From: Acidobacteriota bacterium
GTDB taxonomy: Bacteria > Acidobacteriota > Vicinamibacteria > Marinacidobacterales > Marinacidobacteraceae
DNA: 64,000 bases
NCBI GenBank assembly: GCA_022826825.1
Contig: JAJDUD010000064.1
Coordinates: 62,001 to 126,000, forward strand
Direction: 5' to 3'
The position numbers and the translations under genes were made by a program. A model generated the notes under the pieces. It searched no databases and was not told the origin of the DNA. It was given only the letters and a program-made list of their open reading frames with translations. The first letter of the stretch is position 1. Each line of letters begins with the position of its first letter. This document shows positions 44,203-54,231 of this stretch, piece by piece.

Positions 44203-46527
44203 TCAGAACCGGTAGCGGATCTGGCCCATCACCTGGCGGCGCAACACGTCGCCGAAGATGTGGTTCTGGATCTCCTGGTTCAGGAGGTTCAGCACCTGGA
44301 CGGACGGCTGGATGCGGCCATCGAACAGGCGGACGCGTGCGGTGGCGTTCACCATGGTGAACGCCTCGGTCCAGCCGTGGTACTGCGCGGTCAGCACGTC
44401 GGTCCAGTAGGCGCGATCGGTGTAATTCAGGGACGCCCCGAACGTCCAGGGGCCGGAGGTGGCGTCGAACCCGGCATTCAGCCGGTGGGCGGCGGGGATG
44501 CTGATCGCTTCGCCGTCGAAGCCCTTCGCTTCGGGTTCCGCCTGCCACGAATAGTTGACGTAGCCGCCGACCCCTCCCCGCCGGCCGTTCAGGCCTACCT
44601 CGACCCCGGAATCGCGGATGGACTCGCGGTTCACCCAGCCGAGCGCCCGAGGAATCTCGAGGCCGGTGGTCGTGCCCAGCGCGTCGATCAGGAGCGCCGG
44701 ATTCGCCGCGATGGCGGCGACCGGCCGCGGGAGCGTTCCCGGAGGCAGGCGCCGGGCGAGCGCGGCGACGAACTGCTGCACCCCGGCGAAGGCCTGGTTC
44801 CACCCCGGCGGCGGATTCCGGGTGGACCAGAGCCCGGTGGTGGTCGAGTCGATGACGTCGCGGCGCTCGTTGACGTAGACGGACGCGCTCGCACCGATCC
44901 AGTCGTTCAGCGCGCCGGCCCAGCCCGCCTCGTAGGCGAACAGGCGTTCGGCGGCCAGATCCGGGTTGCCGACCAGGCGAATCGGGCTGAAGAAACCGAC
45001 CGGCGCCGGCAGCAGATTCGCCGGCACCCTCGGGAGCAGGTTCTGCAGGAAGGGACGCAGATCGAACCGCAGCGTGTTCCCCACGCCGAAGTCCGCGTAG
45101 GAACTGCGGAGCGACGGCGACCGGAACGCCTGGTTGTAGGACACCCGGAAGGCGTGGTCGGGTGCGGGTTTGAAGATGAGCGTCGTTCGCGGTGACAGCA
45201 CGAACTCGTCCAGCACGCTCACCCGGTCGGCGCGCACCCCGGCGATCAAGCGCCAGCGGTCGCCGAGGAAGATCTCGTCGTTCAGGTAGAACCCCTGCTC
45301 GTTCCGGTCCTCCGCCCCGGGGGCGAGGTCCATGTCCGCGCGGATCATCCGCAGGTTGCCGCCGTAGGAGAGGACGTGCCGGCCGCCCAGCACGCGGGTG
45401 TCCTTCAGGCTGAAGTCGTAGGTGTCCTGGTCGCTCTGGACGTTCAGGAACTGTCCGGGCGCGTTCCGGACGAGCAGCGCCCGGGTGTCCATGCGGGAGG
45501 AGTTCACGAAGGCCCCGATCTCCAGCGCTTCCCGCTGGTACTGCACGCGTCCCCAGGCGATGCGGGAGCCCGGCTCGAAGCCGAACGGGCCGAGCGCGCT
45601 GTAGAAGACGCCCTCGTTCCCGCCGTAGCCGCCGGACAGCTTCACGGTGGCGTTTCCGTCCGGGGTGTCCCAATCCGCCCGGAAATCCACCTTCGGGGTC
45701 CGGGCGTCCACCCCTTCGACCGGCGGATAGGAGGCGCCGGACCCGTTCGGGATCTCGCCGAAGGGGCGCGCGAACGCGTCCGAGCGGCTGAAGCTGACGC
45801 TGAACCGGTAGGCGAAGGTGTCAGAGACCGCTTGCGCGTGGGTCAGGGCCCCGGAGAAGGTGTTGCCGGCGTCCATGGGGTTTCCGCTGACGTTCCGGTC
45901 GAAGGTACCGAACCGGAGATCGAGGGTCGTTCCCGGGGTGTCGCGGGGCGCTCGGGAGATCAGGTTGATCACCCCGGTCATGGCGTTCGCCCCCCAGACC
46001 GCGGAGGCGGGGCCGTTCACCACCTCGATCCGTTCCAGGCTGTCGAGGTCCGTCGACAGCATGCTCCAGGCGACGGACCCGTACTCCTGTTGCACCGGCC
46101 TGCCGTCCACCAGGACGAGCTGGTGGCGGGCCCCGGTGACGGAGGAGGAGCGGCTCGTCACGGTGTACGACGTGCTCGTCATCCGGCTCACGTTCACCCC
46201 GGGGGCCTGACGGAGGAGTTGCGAGTAGTCCGCGCCGGGCTGGGCCTCGAGCTGTTCCGCCCCGATCACGGTCACCGCGGCGGGCGCGTTCACGATCTCC
46301 TGTTCGACGCGTGACGCCGATACCACGACCTGGTCGGCGAAGCGCAGCGCGACCGGCTGATCCTCGGTCTCTTCCGATTCCTGTTCCGCCGTCTGCTGCT
46401 GCTCCTGCCGTTCGTTGCCTTCGTGCCCGATGGCGCCGGGCGCCGGGATCGCCGAACCGATGAGTACCAGGGGAAGGGCGGCCGGGAGCACCCACCGGGC
46501 TCCCGTCAGGCTGCGTTGGTGTTCCAT
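44203..46527 (-). CDS. TonB-dependent outer-membrane receptor
   Basis: 774 residues from the ATG at 46527 with AAGGAGGT upstream. It has a signal peptide, an acidic Gln/Glu-rich stretch, then a TonB-box-like ADQVVVSASR, a plug domain (NAPAAVTVIGAEQLEAQPG...LLRQAPGVNV, VLVDGRPVQQEYGS, RIEVVNGPASAVWGANAMTGVINL), and a 22-strand type barrel ending in MGQIRYRF. It brings a scarce ligand, often an iron chelate or cobalamin, across the outer membrane. It is last in an operon with MFP and RND genes (38 bp after the second RND), an unusual combination. Confidence 0.88.
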   Translation of the reverse strand: MEHQRSLTGARWVLPAALPLVLIGSAIPAPGAIGHEGNERQEQQQTAEQESEETEDQPVALRFADQVVVSASRVEQEIVNAPAAVTVIGAEQLEAQPGADYSQLLRQAPGVNVSRMTSTSYTVTSRSSSVTGARHQLVLVDGRPVQQEYGSVAWSMLSTDLDSLERIEVVNGPASAVWGANAMTGVINLISRAPRDTPGTTLDLRFGTFDRNVSGNPMDAGNTFSGALTHAQAVSDTFAYRFSVSFSRSDAFARPFGEIPNGSGASYPPVEGVDARTPKVDFRADWDTPDGNATVKLSGGYGGNEGVFYSALGPFGFEPGSRIAWGRVQYQREALEIGAFVNSSRMDTRALLVRNAPGQFLNVQSDQDTYDFSLKDTRVLGGRHVLSYGGNLRMIRADMDLAPGAEDRNEQGFYLNDEIFLGDRWRLIAGVRADRVSVLDEFVLSPRTTLIFKPAPDHAFRVSYNQAFRSPSLRSSYADFGVGNTLRFDLRPFLQNLLPRVPANLLPAPVGFFSPIRLVGNPDLAAERLFAYEAGWAGALNDWIGASASVYVNERRDVIDSTTTGLWSTRNPPPGWNQAFAGVQQFVAALARRLPPGTLPRPVAAIAANPALLIDALGTTTGLEIPRALGWVNRESIRDSGVEVGLNGRRGGVGGYVNYSWQAEPEAKGFDGEAISIPAAHRLNAGFDATSGPWTFGASLNYTDRAYWTDVLTAQYHGWTEAFTMVNATARVRLFDGRIQPSVQVLNLLNQEIQNHIFGDVLRRQVMGQIRYRF

Positions 46528-46565
46528 GAGTACCTCCTTGAAACATTGTGGAGATCGAGTGCGGA

Positions 46566-49500
46566 TCACCTCGAGATGACCCGGTCACCTCCGGCCCCCG
46601 GGTGCGCGGCTGCCGGGGGCCCCGGATGCCAGCCGGATCCCGCCCCCGCCGTCAGGCGATAGATCGCGGGCACCAGCAGCAGGGTGACGAGCGTCGCGAA
46701 CGCTACCCCGAACGAGAGCGAAACCGCCATCGGGATGAGCACCTGCGCCTGCACGCTCCCTTCGATCATCAGGGGCGCCAGCCCTCCGCAGGTGGTCACC
46801 GAAGTGAGGATGACGGGCCGGAAACGGAGCGGTCCGGCGGCGAGCGCCGCTTCCCGGACCGACGCCCCGCCGGCGCGGCTCCGGTTGATGAAGTCGAGGA
46901 GTACCAGGGCGTCGTTCACGACGATTCCGGTGAGCGGCACCATCCCGATGAAGCTGGTGAGGGACAGGGGAAGGCCCACGACCTGGTGACCGAAGACGGC
47001 CCCGGCGAGCCCGAAGGGTACGGCGGCCATGATCACGAAGGGCTGGGCCCACGACGACAGCGGGACGGCGAGCAGGACGTACACGAGGATCAGGGCCAGG
47101 ACCAGGTGTCCGCGGAGCGCCGCCATGGTCTCCTGCTGATCGCCGGCGCTTCCCACGACTTCGAATCCGAGTCCGGGAAAACGCTCCCGGACGGCGGGGA
47201 TCATCCGGGCCTCGGCTTCGGCGATCAGTCCGCCGGGGGAGGCCCGCTCCGGATCCACGCTCGCGCTGACCGTCACGGTGCGCTGATCGTCCAGCCAGCG
47301 GATGACCGACGGGCCCCGCTCCTGCGAGATCTCCGCCACCTGGCCGATCGCGACCGCCTCGCCGTCCGCCCGCCGGACCCGCATCCCGGTGACGGCGTCG
47401 AGGCTCCGCCGGCTCGACTCGGGGTAGCGCAGGAGCACCCGGATCTCGTCGTTCCCCCGCTGGATGCGCTGGATCTCCTCGCCGTGGAACGCCTGCCGCA
47501 ACTGCCTGCCGAAGTCCGCGGCGCCGATCCCCGTCGCGGGACCCCCGGAACGGACCCGGGCGACGAGTTCGGGCGCCTCGCCCTCGAGGTCGTCCGAGAC
47601 CGAGATGACCCCCGGGAACTCCCGTATCAACGCCGCGAGCGCCGCCGCCGCCGCCCGGAGCTCCTCGAGCGCGTCCCCGCGAATCCGGATCGACAGGTCG
47701 CTGCCCTGTCCGATGACCGAGGTGAGCACGGTGGCCTGGCCTCCGTGCGGGAGGGAGCCGGCGAGCGCGCGGAGTCGGTCGGCAATCCGGCGGGGGGGGA
47801 CCTCGGCCCGTTCCTCCGCGGGCGCCAACTCCCAGATGAGCTGGCCGATCCGGGCGTCCGCGCGGACTGTCGCTCCCCCGAGCTCGCCGCCGACCCCCAC
47901 CGGAAACCGCTGCCCCACCATCACGGCGAGGTTTTCGTGCGGATCGATGCCGTGTTCGGCCTCGAAGTCCCGCCGCACGCGCCCGATCGCGGCCTCGAGT
48001 TCGTCCACGACCTCGGCAGTGGCCGCCGTGGTCGAGCCCGGCGGCAGCGAAACCTGAACCCGCACCGCGTCGGAATCGAAGGGAGGCGCCGGCTCCACCG
48101 GGATCCAGCGGCCCCGCACGAGACCGAGCGCCAGCGCGAGCGACACCACGCCGAGGGCCACGGTCGCCCCGGGGTTGTCGATGGACCAGCGGAGCGCGGG
48201 CCGGTAGAGCGATTCCACCGTCCAGTCGAGCGCCGCCTGGATCCGGCCCCGGATGCGCGCGAGGCGCCGGCTCGGGCGAACGGCGAGCCCGCCGTGGGCC
48301 AGGTGATGGGGCAGGATCCAGGCGGCGTCCAGCATCGAGAACGCGAGCACCGGGATCACGATGCGGGGAAGCGTTCCCATGAGTTCGCCCCAGACGCCGG
48401 GAAGCCCGAGGAGCGGCGAGAACGCCGCCATGGTGGTCAACACCCCGAACGACGCCGGAAAGAGGACCTGCCGGACGCCGCGGATCGCCGCTTCCGAAGC
48501 TCCCGTCCGTCTCGTGGCGATGTGCCGGTGCACGTTCTCGCCGACCACGATGGCGTCGTCCACCACGATCCCGAGGGTGACGATGAAGCCGAACATGCTC
48601 ACCATGTTCAACGTCACGCCGAGTCCCGGCATCAGCAGGAAGGCGCCGAAGAACGCCACCGGCAGCCCCGCCGCGGTCCAGACCGCGACGCGGGTGGAGA
48701 GCGTGAAGAAGAGGACCAGGAAGATGAGCGCCAGACCCTGCAGACCGTTCCGGACGAGCACTTCCATGCGGCTGTCGAAGAGCCGCCAGGCGTCGGCCCA
48801 GGGGGTCAGGGTGAGCGGGGGCGGCAGCCGCCGGGAGGTCTCCCGGACCTGCGCCTGGACCGCCGTCACCGTCTCGAGCAGCCGCGCGTCCGGGGCCAGC
48901 ATCACCTCGAGGAACACCGCCGGTTCCCCGTTCATCCGCGCCGCCCGCTGGACATCGGTGAAGCCGTCGGTCACGGTCGCCACGTCCCCGAGCGCCACGA
49001 AGCCGCCCCCCGGGGTGCTGATGAGCGGAATCCGGGCGAACGCCGCCGCGGTCCCGGCTTCCGCCTCGGTCCTGAGGCGCACTTCGCTGACGCCGGTGCG
49101 GACCGATCCCGCCGGAATGTCCGTCGAAGCGCGGCGGATCGCCGCCGCCACCTGATCGAAGGTGAGCCCGAATCGGGACAGCACGTCCTCCGACACCTCG
49201 ATGGAGATCTCGTAGTCCCGGCCGCTCGCCGTTTCGACGGCCGCGACGCCCGGCACGCGGGAGAGGTCCTCCCGGACCCGGTGCGCCGCCTCGGTGAGCG
49301 CGCGCTCGTCCGCCCGACCGTGCACCGCGACCCGCAGCAGCAGGCGCCTCGTGGAACTCTCGCCGATGACCGGATCCTCGGCGTCGGCGGGCAGGCTGGT
49401 GATCGACTCGACGCGTTCCCGCACCTCGTCGCCGACGCTCTGGAAATCGGCCCAGTACTCCAGCTCGACCGTAAGCGTGCCGACCCCGTCGCGCGCGGTT

Positions 49501-49784
49501 CCGGAGATCTCCCGGATCCCCCCGACGTCCCGCAGCACCTCCTCCATGGGCTTGAGCACGCTCGCTTCGATGACGGAGGCGCCGGCCCCCGGCCAGGCGG
49601 TCCTGACGGTCAGGGTCGAAGGGCTCGTCTCCGGCACCAGTTCCTGCGGGACGCCGCCGATCGTGAGGATGCCGGCCAGCGAGATCGCGAACAGGAGCAG
49701 GTTCGCGGCGACCCGGTTCCTGACGAACCAGGCGATCACGCCCCGCGAGGGCGGCCCGCCGGCCGGCGTGGCTTCCTGCGACAC
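46566..49784 (-). CDS. RND efflux pump subunit, second of two
   Basis: 1072 residues from a GTG with GAGAGGT upstream. Twelve transmembrane helices in two halves and two periplasmic porter loops are expected; visible are the first helix (VAANLLLFAISLAGILTIGG), VDDAIVVGENVHRHIA in TM4 with the paired Asp of the proton relay, and VNDALVLLDFINRSRAGG in TM10. It is similar in overall form to the preceding pump but not a close copy. It likely forms a pump with MFP and the other RND protein. The substrate is not deducible. Confidence 0.9.
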   Translation of the reverse strand: MSQEATPAGGPPSRGVIAWFVRNRVAANLLLFAISLAGILTIGGVPQELVPETSPSTLTVRTAWPGAGASVIEASVLKPMEEVLRDVGGIREISGTARDGVGTLTVELEYWADFQSVGDEVRERVESITSLPADAEDPVIGESSTRRLLLRVAVHGRADERALTEAAHRVREDLSRVPGVAAVETASGRDYEISIEVSEDVLSRFGLTFDQVAAAIRRASTDIPAGSVRTGVSEVRLRTEAEAGTAAAFARIPLISTPGGGFVALGDVATVTDGFTDVQRAARMNGEPAVFLEVMLAPDARLLETVTAVQAQVRETSRRLPPPLTLTPWADAWRLFDSRMEVLVRNGLQGLALIFLVLFFTLSTRVAVWTAAGLPVAFFGAFLLMPGLGVTLNMVSMFGFIVTLGIVVDDAIVVGENVHRHIATRRTGASEAAIRGVRQVLFPASFGVLTTMAAFSPLLGLPGVWGELMGTLPRIVIPVLAFSMLDAAWILPHHLAHGGLAVRPSRRLARIRGRIQAALDWTVESLYRPALRWSIDNPGATVALGVVSLALALGLVRGRWIPVEPAPPFDSDAVRVQVSLPPGSTTAATAEVVDELEAAIGRVRRDFEAEHGIDPHENLAVMVGQRFPVGVGGELGGATVRADARIGQLIWELAPAEERAEVPPRRIADRLRALAGSLPHGGQATVLTSVIGQGSDLSIRIRGDALEELRAAAAALAALIREFPGVISVSDDLEGEAPELVARVRSGGPATGIGAADFGRQLRQAFHGEEIQRIQRGNDEIRVLLRYPESSRRSLDAVTGMRVRRADGEAVAIGQVAEISQERGPSVIRWLDDQRTVTVSASVDPERASPGGLIAEAEARMIPAVRERFPGLGFEVVGSAGDQQETMAALRGHLVLALILVYVLLAVPLSSWAQPFVIMAAVPFGLAGAVFGHQVVGLPLSLTSFIGMVPLTGIVVNDALVLLDFINRSRAGGASVREAALAAGPLRFRPVILTSVTTCGGLAPLMIEGSVQAQVLIPMAVSLSFGVAFATLVTLLLVPAIYRLTAGAGSGWHPGPPAAAHPGAGGDRVISR

Positions 49785-49887
49785 CCGGACCTCTCGACCT
49801 ACCGGATCGCCGGCCGCGCGGAACCGACCAACCGCGCGGCCGGCGTCCCGGGCCCGACGAGACGGCCGGGCCCGGCCGTCTCGCGGA

Positions 49888-52800
49888 TCACACTTCGGCT
49901 TCTTCCGCGCCGCCGGAGTCCAGCTTCAGCATCTCGGCGACGATCAGGACCGCCGGAATGAAGAACAGCAGCCCGATGCTCGCGAAGGCGAGTCCCGCCG
50001 TCAGGCTGATGATCATCGGAACGGTGTACTGCACGGTCTCGCTCTTGTCGTAGAGCAGCGGCAGGAGACCGACGATCGTCGTGGCGCTCGTGATCACGAT
50101 GGGACGCGCGCGATCCCGGGCGGCGGCGGAGATCGCGGCGATGACCGGGAAGTCCGGGTTCTCCCGCCGCATTCCGTTGTACCGGTCCATCAGGAGCAGC
50201 GTGTCGTTCACCACGACCCCGGAGACGGCGACCAGGCCGAAGACGGAGACGTAGTTCAGTTCGTAGCCGAGCACGAAATGCCCCAGCACGGCGCCCACGC
50301 CGGCCATCGGCAGGCCGGCGAGCGCCAGGAAGGGCTGCGCGAGGTTGCGCATCTGGGACGCCAGCAGCCCGAAGACCGCGAGCATGGCGAGCGGGAACGT
50401 CCAGGCGAGCGTCCCGGCGGTAAGCCTGCTCTGGCGGGTCGATCCGGCCGCGTGGACCTCGAGCCCCGGGTGGCGCTCGACGAGTGCCGGGAGGATCTCC
50501 CTGCTCACCGCGCGCTGTACCCGGAGGCCGGCCCCGACCTCCGGGTCGTAGAAGGCGGTTACGGTGGCGGTGCGACGCCCGTCGAGTCGCGTCAGCGTGG
50601 CGTAGTCCTGGATCTCGGTGATCCGAGCGACCGTGGACAGGGGCGCGTCCTTTCCCGGGCCCAGGGAGATGCGCTCGTCCAGCAGGTCCCGCAGACTGCG
50701 GCGGCGTTCCGCCGGATAGCGGACGACGACCCGGATTTCGTCCGGCCCACGCTGGATCCGCTGGGCCTCGGCGCCGAAGAATGCGTCCCGGAGCTGGTTG
50801 GCGAGACGCCGGGGGGTCAGTCCGGCCATGAAACCGGTTTCGCTCAACTGGATGTCGTAACGCCGGGCTCCGGGAGCGAGCGTGTCGTGGACCTCCCGCG
50901 TGGCCTCGATGTCCAGCGCGGCATCCCGCAACTCGTCCACCGCTCGGGCGACGACCTCCAGATCGTCGTGCGCCAGGGTGTAGGAGACGCTCGGAGAGAA
51001 CATGTCCGCGCTGGTCACGAAGTGGACCCGCTCCGCGCCCCGGATCTCCCCCAGCCGGTCCCGCCACAGCCTCAGGAAGTCCACTTCATCCAGTGGGCGC
51101 GGCGACGGAGCGAACTTGACCTCCACCGTGGCCAGGTGGGTCCCTTTCGGGTAGTTCCGGGTCCCCACCATCGCTTGCCGGGGCAGCCGCTGGCCGACGA
51201 GCACCGCGATGGATTCAAGCTGGCCGCCGCCGACCGCCTCATTCGCGGCCCGGGCCGCCCCGGCGAGCTGATCCGCCGCCGCTGCGGTGGTCCGGGCCGG
51301 GGTTCCCGCGGGCATGGTGATTTCCGCCGCCAGGCGGTCGGAGCCCAGGCTGGCGGGGAACGGATTGAGGGGAACCGCCTCGACGACGACGAGCACCAGC
51401 GCCAGCACCACCGCTGCGGCCACTGCGGCGATCACCACGAACGGCGCGCGCACGGCCCGGGCGATGGCCCGCACCAGCTTGCCCTGAATGAGCTCGTCGA
51501 AACCGCCGCGCGTCCGCGCCTGGATTTCGGCCAGGGGCGAGAGACTCCAGCGCCGGTCTCCCGCGAGATGTCCGGGAAGGACGAAGAACGCCTCGACCAG
51601 CGAGAACAGCAGGACCAGGATGAGTGCGATCGGCACCACCCGGAACATCTGTCCCAGCGCGCCCTCGAGCGGGAGCAGGGCCGCGAAGGCCACCATGGTG
51701 GTGAGTCCTCCCACCACCACCGGCCCCCCGACCGACCGCAACCCGGCAATGGAGGCCGCCGCGCCGCGGTGTCCCCGCTCCCGCTGCTTGGCGATGGCCT
51801 CGCCCACCACGATCGCATCGTCCACCACGATGCCGGTCACCACGAAGAAGGCGAACACGGTGAGAACGTTGAGGGTGAGGCCGAAGGCGTCGAACAGCAG
51901 GAACGAGCCCACGAAGGACACGGGGATACCCACCGCGACCCACAGCGACATCCGCAGGTCGAAGATCAGCAGCAGCGCGACGAAAACGAGGACGGCTCCG
52001 AAGAGCCCGTTGCGGGCCATCCGGGAGAGCCGGAAGTCGATGATCCGGGTCTCGTCGTCCCACAGCGCGATGTCTGCGCCGGACGGCGGGGCATAGCCGT
52101 CGAGGAAACTCTTGACCTCCTCCGCGACCTCCTGAGGGGGCTGTCCGGCCCCCGCATGAACGCGAACGAACACGGCCGGCCGGCCGTCGATCCTGGCGGA
52201 CACCTCCGCTTCGTCGAAGCCGTCCCGGACCGTCGCCACGTCCCGGGTCCGGACGAGCGAGCCGTCCGGGCGGGCGAGCAGGACGATGTCCCGGAACTCG
52301 TCCGCGGTCTCGCGTTTCGCGAGGGTGCTGATGACCACGTCGCCCGCATCCGTCCGCACCTCGCCCCCGGTCGCGTTCACGGACGACCCGCGAATGCGGC
52401 TCACCACTCCGGCGATGGTGAGTCCGTAGCGCCTCAGGGCCTCCTCACTCAGCTCGATCTGGATCTCGCGGTCGCGCACCCCGGCCAGGGACACGAAGGA
52501 CACCGAGGGCAGCGCGAGGAGGTCCGCCCGGAGCGCCTCGCCGGCTCCGCGTAGCCCGTCCTCGTCGAGTTCCGTCGAGGTCAACGCAAAGGTCAGGACC
52601 GACCGGATCACTTCGGTCCGCACGATTTCGGGTTGATCGGCCCGCGCCGGCGGGAAGTTCTCGATGCGCTCGACCGCCGTCCGCGTGGCGTTCAGCACGT
52701 CCACGGCGTCCGCGAAGGGCTTCAGTTCCAGCGTGACCTGGCTCCGCCCCTCGCTCGAGGTCGCGATCACGCGCTCCACGCCGACGATGCCGGAGACCGC

Positions 52801-53073
52801 CTCCTCGATTCGTGCGGTGACGTCCGCCTCGACCTCCGCCGGGGTCGCGCCCCGGAAGGGCACCGCAACCGTGATCGAGCGCGGGTCGTAGTGCGGCGCG
52901 CGCTCGACGGTGAGCCGCGACGCGGCGAACAGGCCGCCGCCCAGGAGCAACAGCATGAGGAGGTTGGCGGCGACGTGGTTCCCCGCGAACCAGGCGACCG
53001 GTCCCCGGGGGGTGTCCGGACGGGATCCGGAGGGGGGCATTCGCCCTTCGCCCTGTTGGTTCATGGTGTCCAT
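49888..53073 (-). CDS. RND efflux pump subunit, first of two
   Basis: 1061 residues from the ATG at 53073 (a second ATG at 53064 is also possible); GAGGT lies 8 nt upstream. TM1 VAANLLMLLLLGGGLFAASRL, TM4 VDDAIVVGEAIAKQRERG and TM10 VNDTLLLMDRYNGMRRE mark an HAE/HME-type RND transporter with proton-relay residues. It follows the MFP gene by 24 bp. Two different RND pumps in one operon may act as a heteromeric pump, as known for MdtBC. Confidence 0.9.
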   Translation of the reverse strand: MDTMNQQGEGRMPPSGSRPDTPRGPVAWFAGNHVAANLLMLLLLGGGLFAASRLTVERAPHYDPRSITVAVPFRGATPAEVEADVTARIEEAVSGIVGVERVIATSSEGRSQVTLELKPFADAVDVLNATRTAVERIENFPPARADQPEIVRTEVIRSVLTFALTSTELDEDGLRGAGEALRADLLALPSVSFVSLAGVRDREIQIELSEEALRRYGLTIAGVVSRIRGSSVNATGGEVRTDAGDVVISTLAKRETADEFRDIVLLARPDGSLVRTRDVATVRDGFDEAEVSARIDGRPAVFVRVHAGAGQPPQEVAEEVKSFLDGYAPPSGADIALWDDETRIIDFRLSRMARNGLFGAVLVFVALLLIFDLRMSLWVAVGIPVSFVGSFLLFDAFGLTLNVLTVFAFFVVTGIVVDDAIVVGEAIAKQRERGHRGAAASIAGLRSVGGPVVVGGLTTMVAFAALLPLEGALGQMFRVVPIALILVLLFSLVEAFFVLPGHLAGDRRWSLSPLAEIQARTRGGFDELIQGKLVRAIARAVRAPFVVIAAVAAAVVLALVLVVVEAVPLNPFPASLGSDRLAAEITMPAGTPARTTAAAADQLAGAARAANEAVGGGQLESIAVLVGQRLPRQAMVGTRNYPKGTHLATVEVKFAPSPRPLDEVDFLRLWRDRLGEIRGAERVHFVTSADMFSPSVSYTLAHDDLEVVARAVDELRDAALDIEATREVHDTLAPGARRYDIQLSETGFMAGLTPRRLANQLRDAFFGAEAQRIQRGPDEIRVVVRYPAERRRSLRDLLDERISLGPGKDAPLSTVARITEIQDYATLTRLDGRRTATVTAFYDPEVGAGLRVQRAVSREILPALVERHPGLEVHAAGSTRQSRLTAGTLAWTFPLAMLAVFGLLASQMRNLAQPFLALAGLPMAGVGAVLGHFVLGYELNYVSVFGLVAVSGVVVNDTLLLMDRYNGMRRENPDFPVIAAISAAARDRARPIVITSATTIVGLLPLLYDKSETVQYTVPMIISLTAGLAFASIGLLFFIPAVLIVAEMLKLDSGGAEEAEV

Positions 53074-53097
53074 CCCGGTGACCTCGGGTCGGCGCGC

Positions 53098-54231
53098 CTA
53101 CTCGGCGACCCGGACGGCGAGTCCGGGCCGCGCTCCGACGACCCGGCCCACCACGACGCCCTGACGGGGATCGAACGCTTCGACCAGCCAGCCGGCTTGG
53201 GTCCTTCCGAGCGTTTGTGGAGTGACGGACTGCAGGGCGCCCCCGTCCACCACCCAGACGCTCCCCCCGGGCTGTTCGGCCGCCTCGGGAAGCGCGAAGA
53301 CATCCGAGAGAACCGGCCCTCCGAGGCCGACGATGGCGAACGTGCCGGGCCGGGGAAGGTTGCGGGCGTTCCCGCGAAACGCCAGGAACAGGGTGACGAG
53401 CCGGCTCTCCCGATCCACCACGGCCGCGACCCGATCCACCGACGCCGCGAACTCCCGTCCTCCGGCGCGTACCGTGGCGCGGCGGCCGACGATCGGCTCG
53501 AGGCTGGTCAGTTCTTCCTGTGAGATCTGGGCCTCCACCTGAAGCGCTCCGTCCTGGTACACCAGTCCGAGCGGCGTATCCCGCCCCACGACCTGACCGA
53601 CGGTGGCCCGCGCGCTCGCGACCTGCCCGTCGAAGGGAACCGAGATCTCGGTGCGGGAGAGAACGATCTCCGCCTGCTCCACCCCCTTTAGCGCGCGGTC
53701 CAGGTCGGCCTGCTTCTCGGCGATCTTGGCCGTCCGGGCGACGAGTGGCGGCGGCTCCTCTCCGGGATGGTCCCGGTGGAACTCCTGGACCGCGGCCTCC
53801 GCTTTGTGCTCCTGCCGCAGCAGGCGCGCCTCCGCGTAGCGCACCCGCGCCCGGGCGGCCTCAAGGCGGTTCGTGGCGTCGCGCTGATCGATCCGGACCA
53901 GCGTCTCCCCGGCCGCGAAGGAGCCGCCGTTCCGGAGGGCGGGAGCCACGTAGACCACTTCGCCGCGGTTGTGGCTGAACAGCCGCACCCCGTCCAGAAT
54001 GGTGACCGCGCCCGTGGTGCGCACGTTCTGCGCGGCCTCGCCCGGCGCCGGCTGGATGACGGTGACGGTCGGGACCCCCGGCTCGGCAAGCCTCAGGTCG
54101 TCCGTGTGCGCCTGCCCCCGGGGAGCGCGGGCGAACCAGATGGCCACGAGTACGCCAACGACGATGACGACGATCTGCAGGGTTCCGCGCCAACCCCCGC
54201 GTTCGGCTGTGGCGCCGCCTTCTTCGAGCAT
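53098..54231 (-). CDS. Membrane-fusion (HlyD/AcrA-like) efflux adaptor
   Basis: 377 residues from the ATG at 54231, with GGGAGGT before it. An N-terminal membrane anchor (LQIVVIVVGVLVAIWFA) is followed by the usual hairpin with a helical coiled-coil (about 110-200: RLEAARARVRYAEARLLRQEHKAEAAVQEF ... KQADLDRALKGVEQAE), lipoyl halves around it (GEVVYVAPALRNGGSFAAGETLVRI; ISVPFDGQVASARATVGQVV) and a beta-barrel domain. It is first in the operon and links the inner-membrane RND proteins to an outer-membrane channel, which is not encoded here. Confidence 0.88.
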   Translation of the reverse strand: MLEEGGATAERGGWRGTLQIVVIVVGVLVAIWFARAPRGQAHTDDLRLAEPGVPTVTVIQPAPGEAAQNVRTTGAVTILDGVRLFSHNRGEVVYVAPALRNGGSFAAGETLVRIDQRDATNRLEAARARVRYAEARLLRQEHKAEAAVQEFHRDHPGEEPPPLVARTAKIAEKQADLDRALKGVEQAEIVLSRTEISVPFDGQVASARATVGQVVGRDTPLGLVYQDGALQVEAQISQEELTSLEPIVGRRATVRAGGREFAASVDRVAAVVDRESRLVTLFLAFRGNARNLPRPGTFAIVGLGGPVLSDVFALPEAAEQPGGSVWVVDGGALQSVTPQTLGRTQAGWLVEAFDPRQGVVVGRVVGARPGLAVRVAE

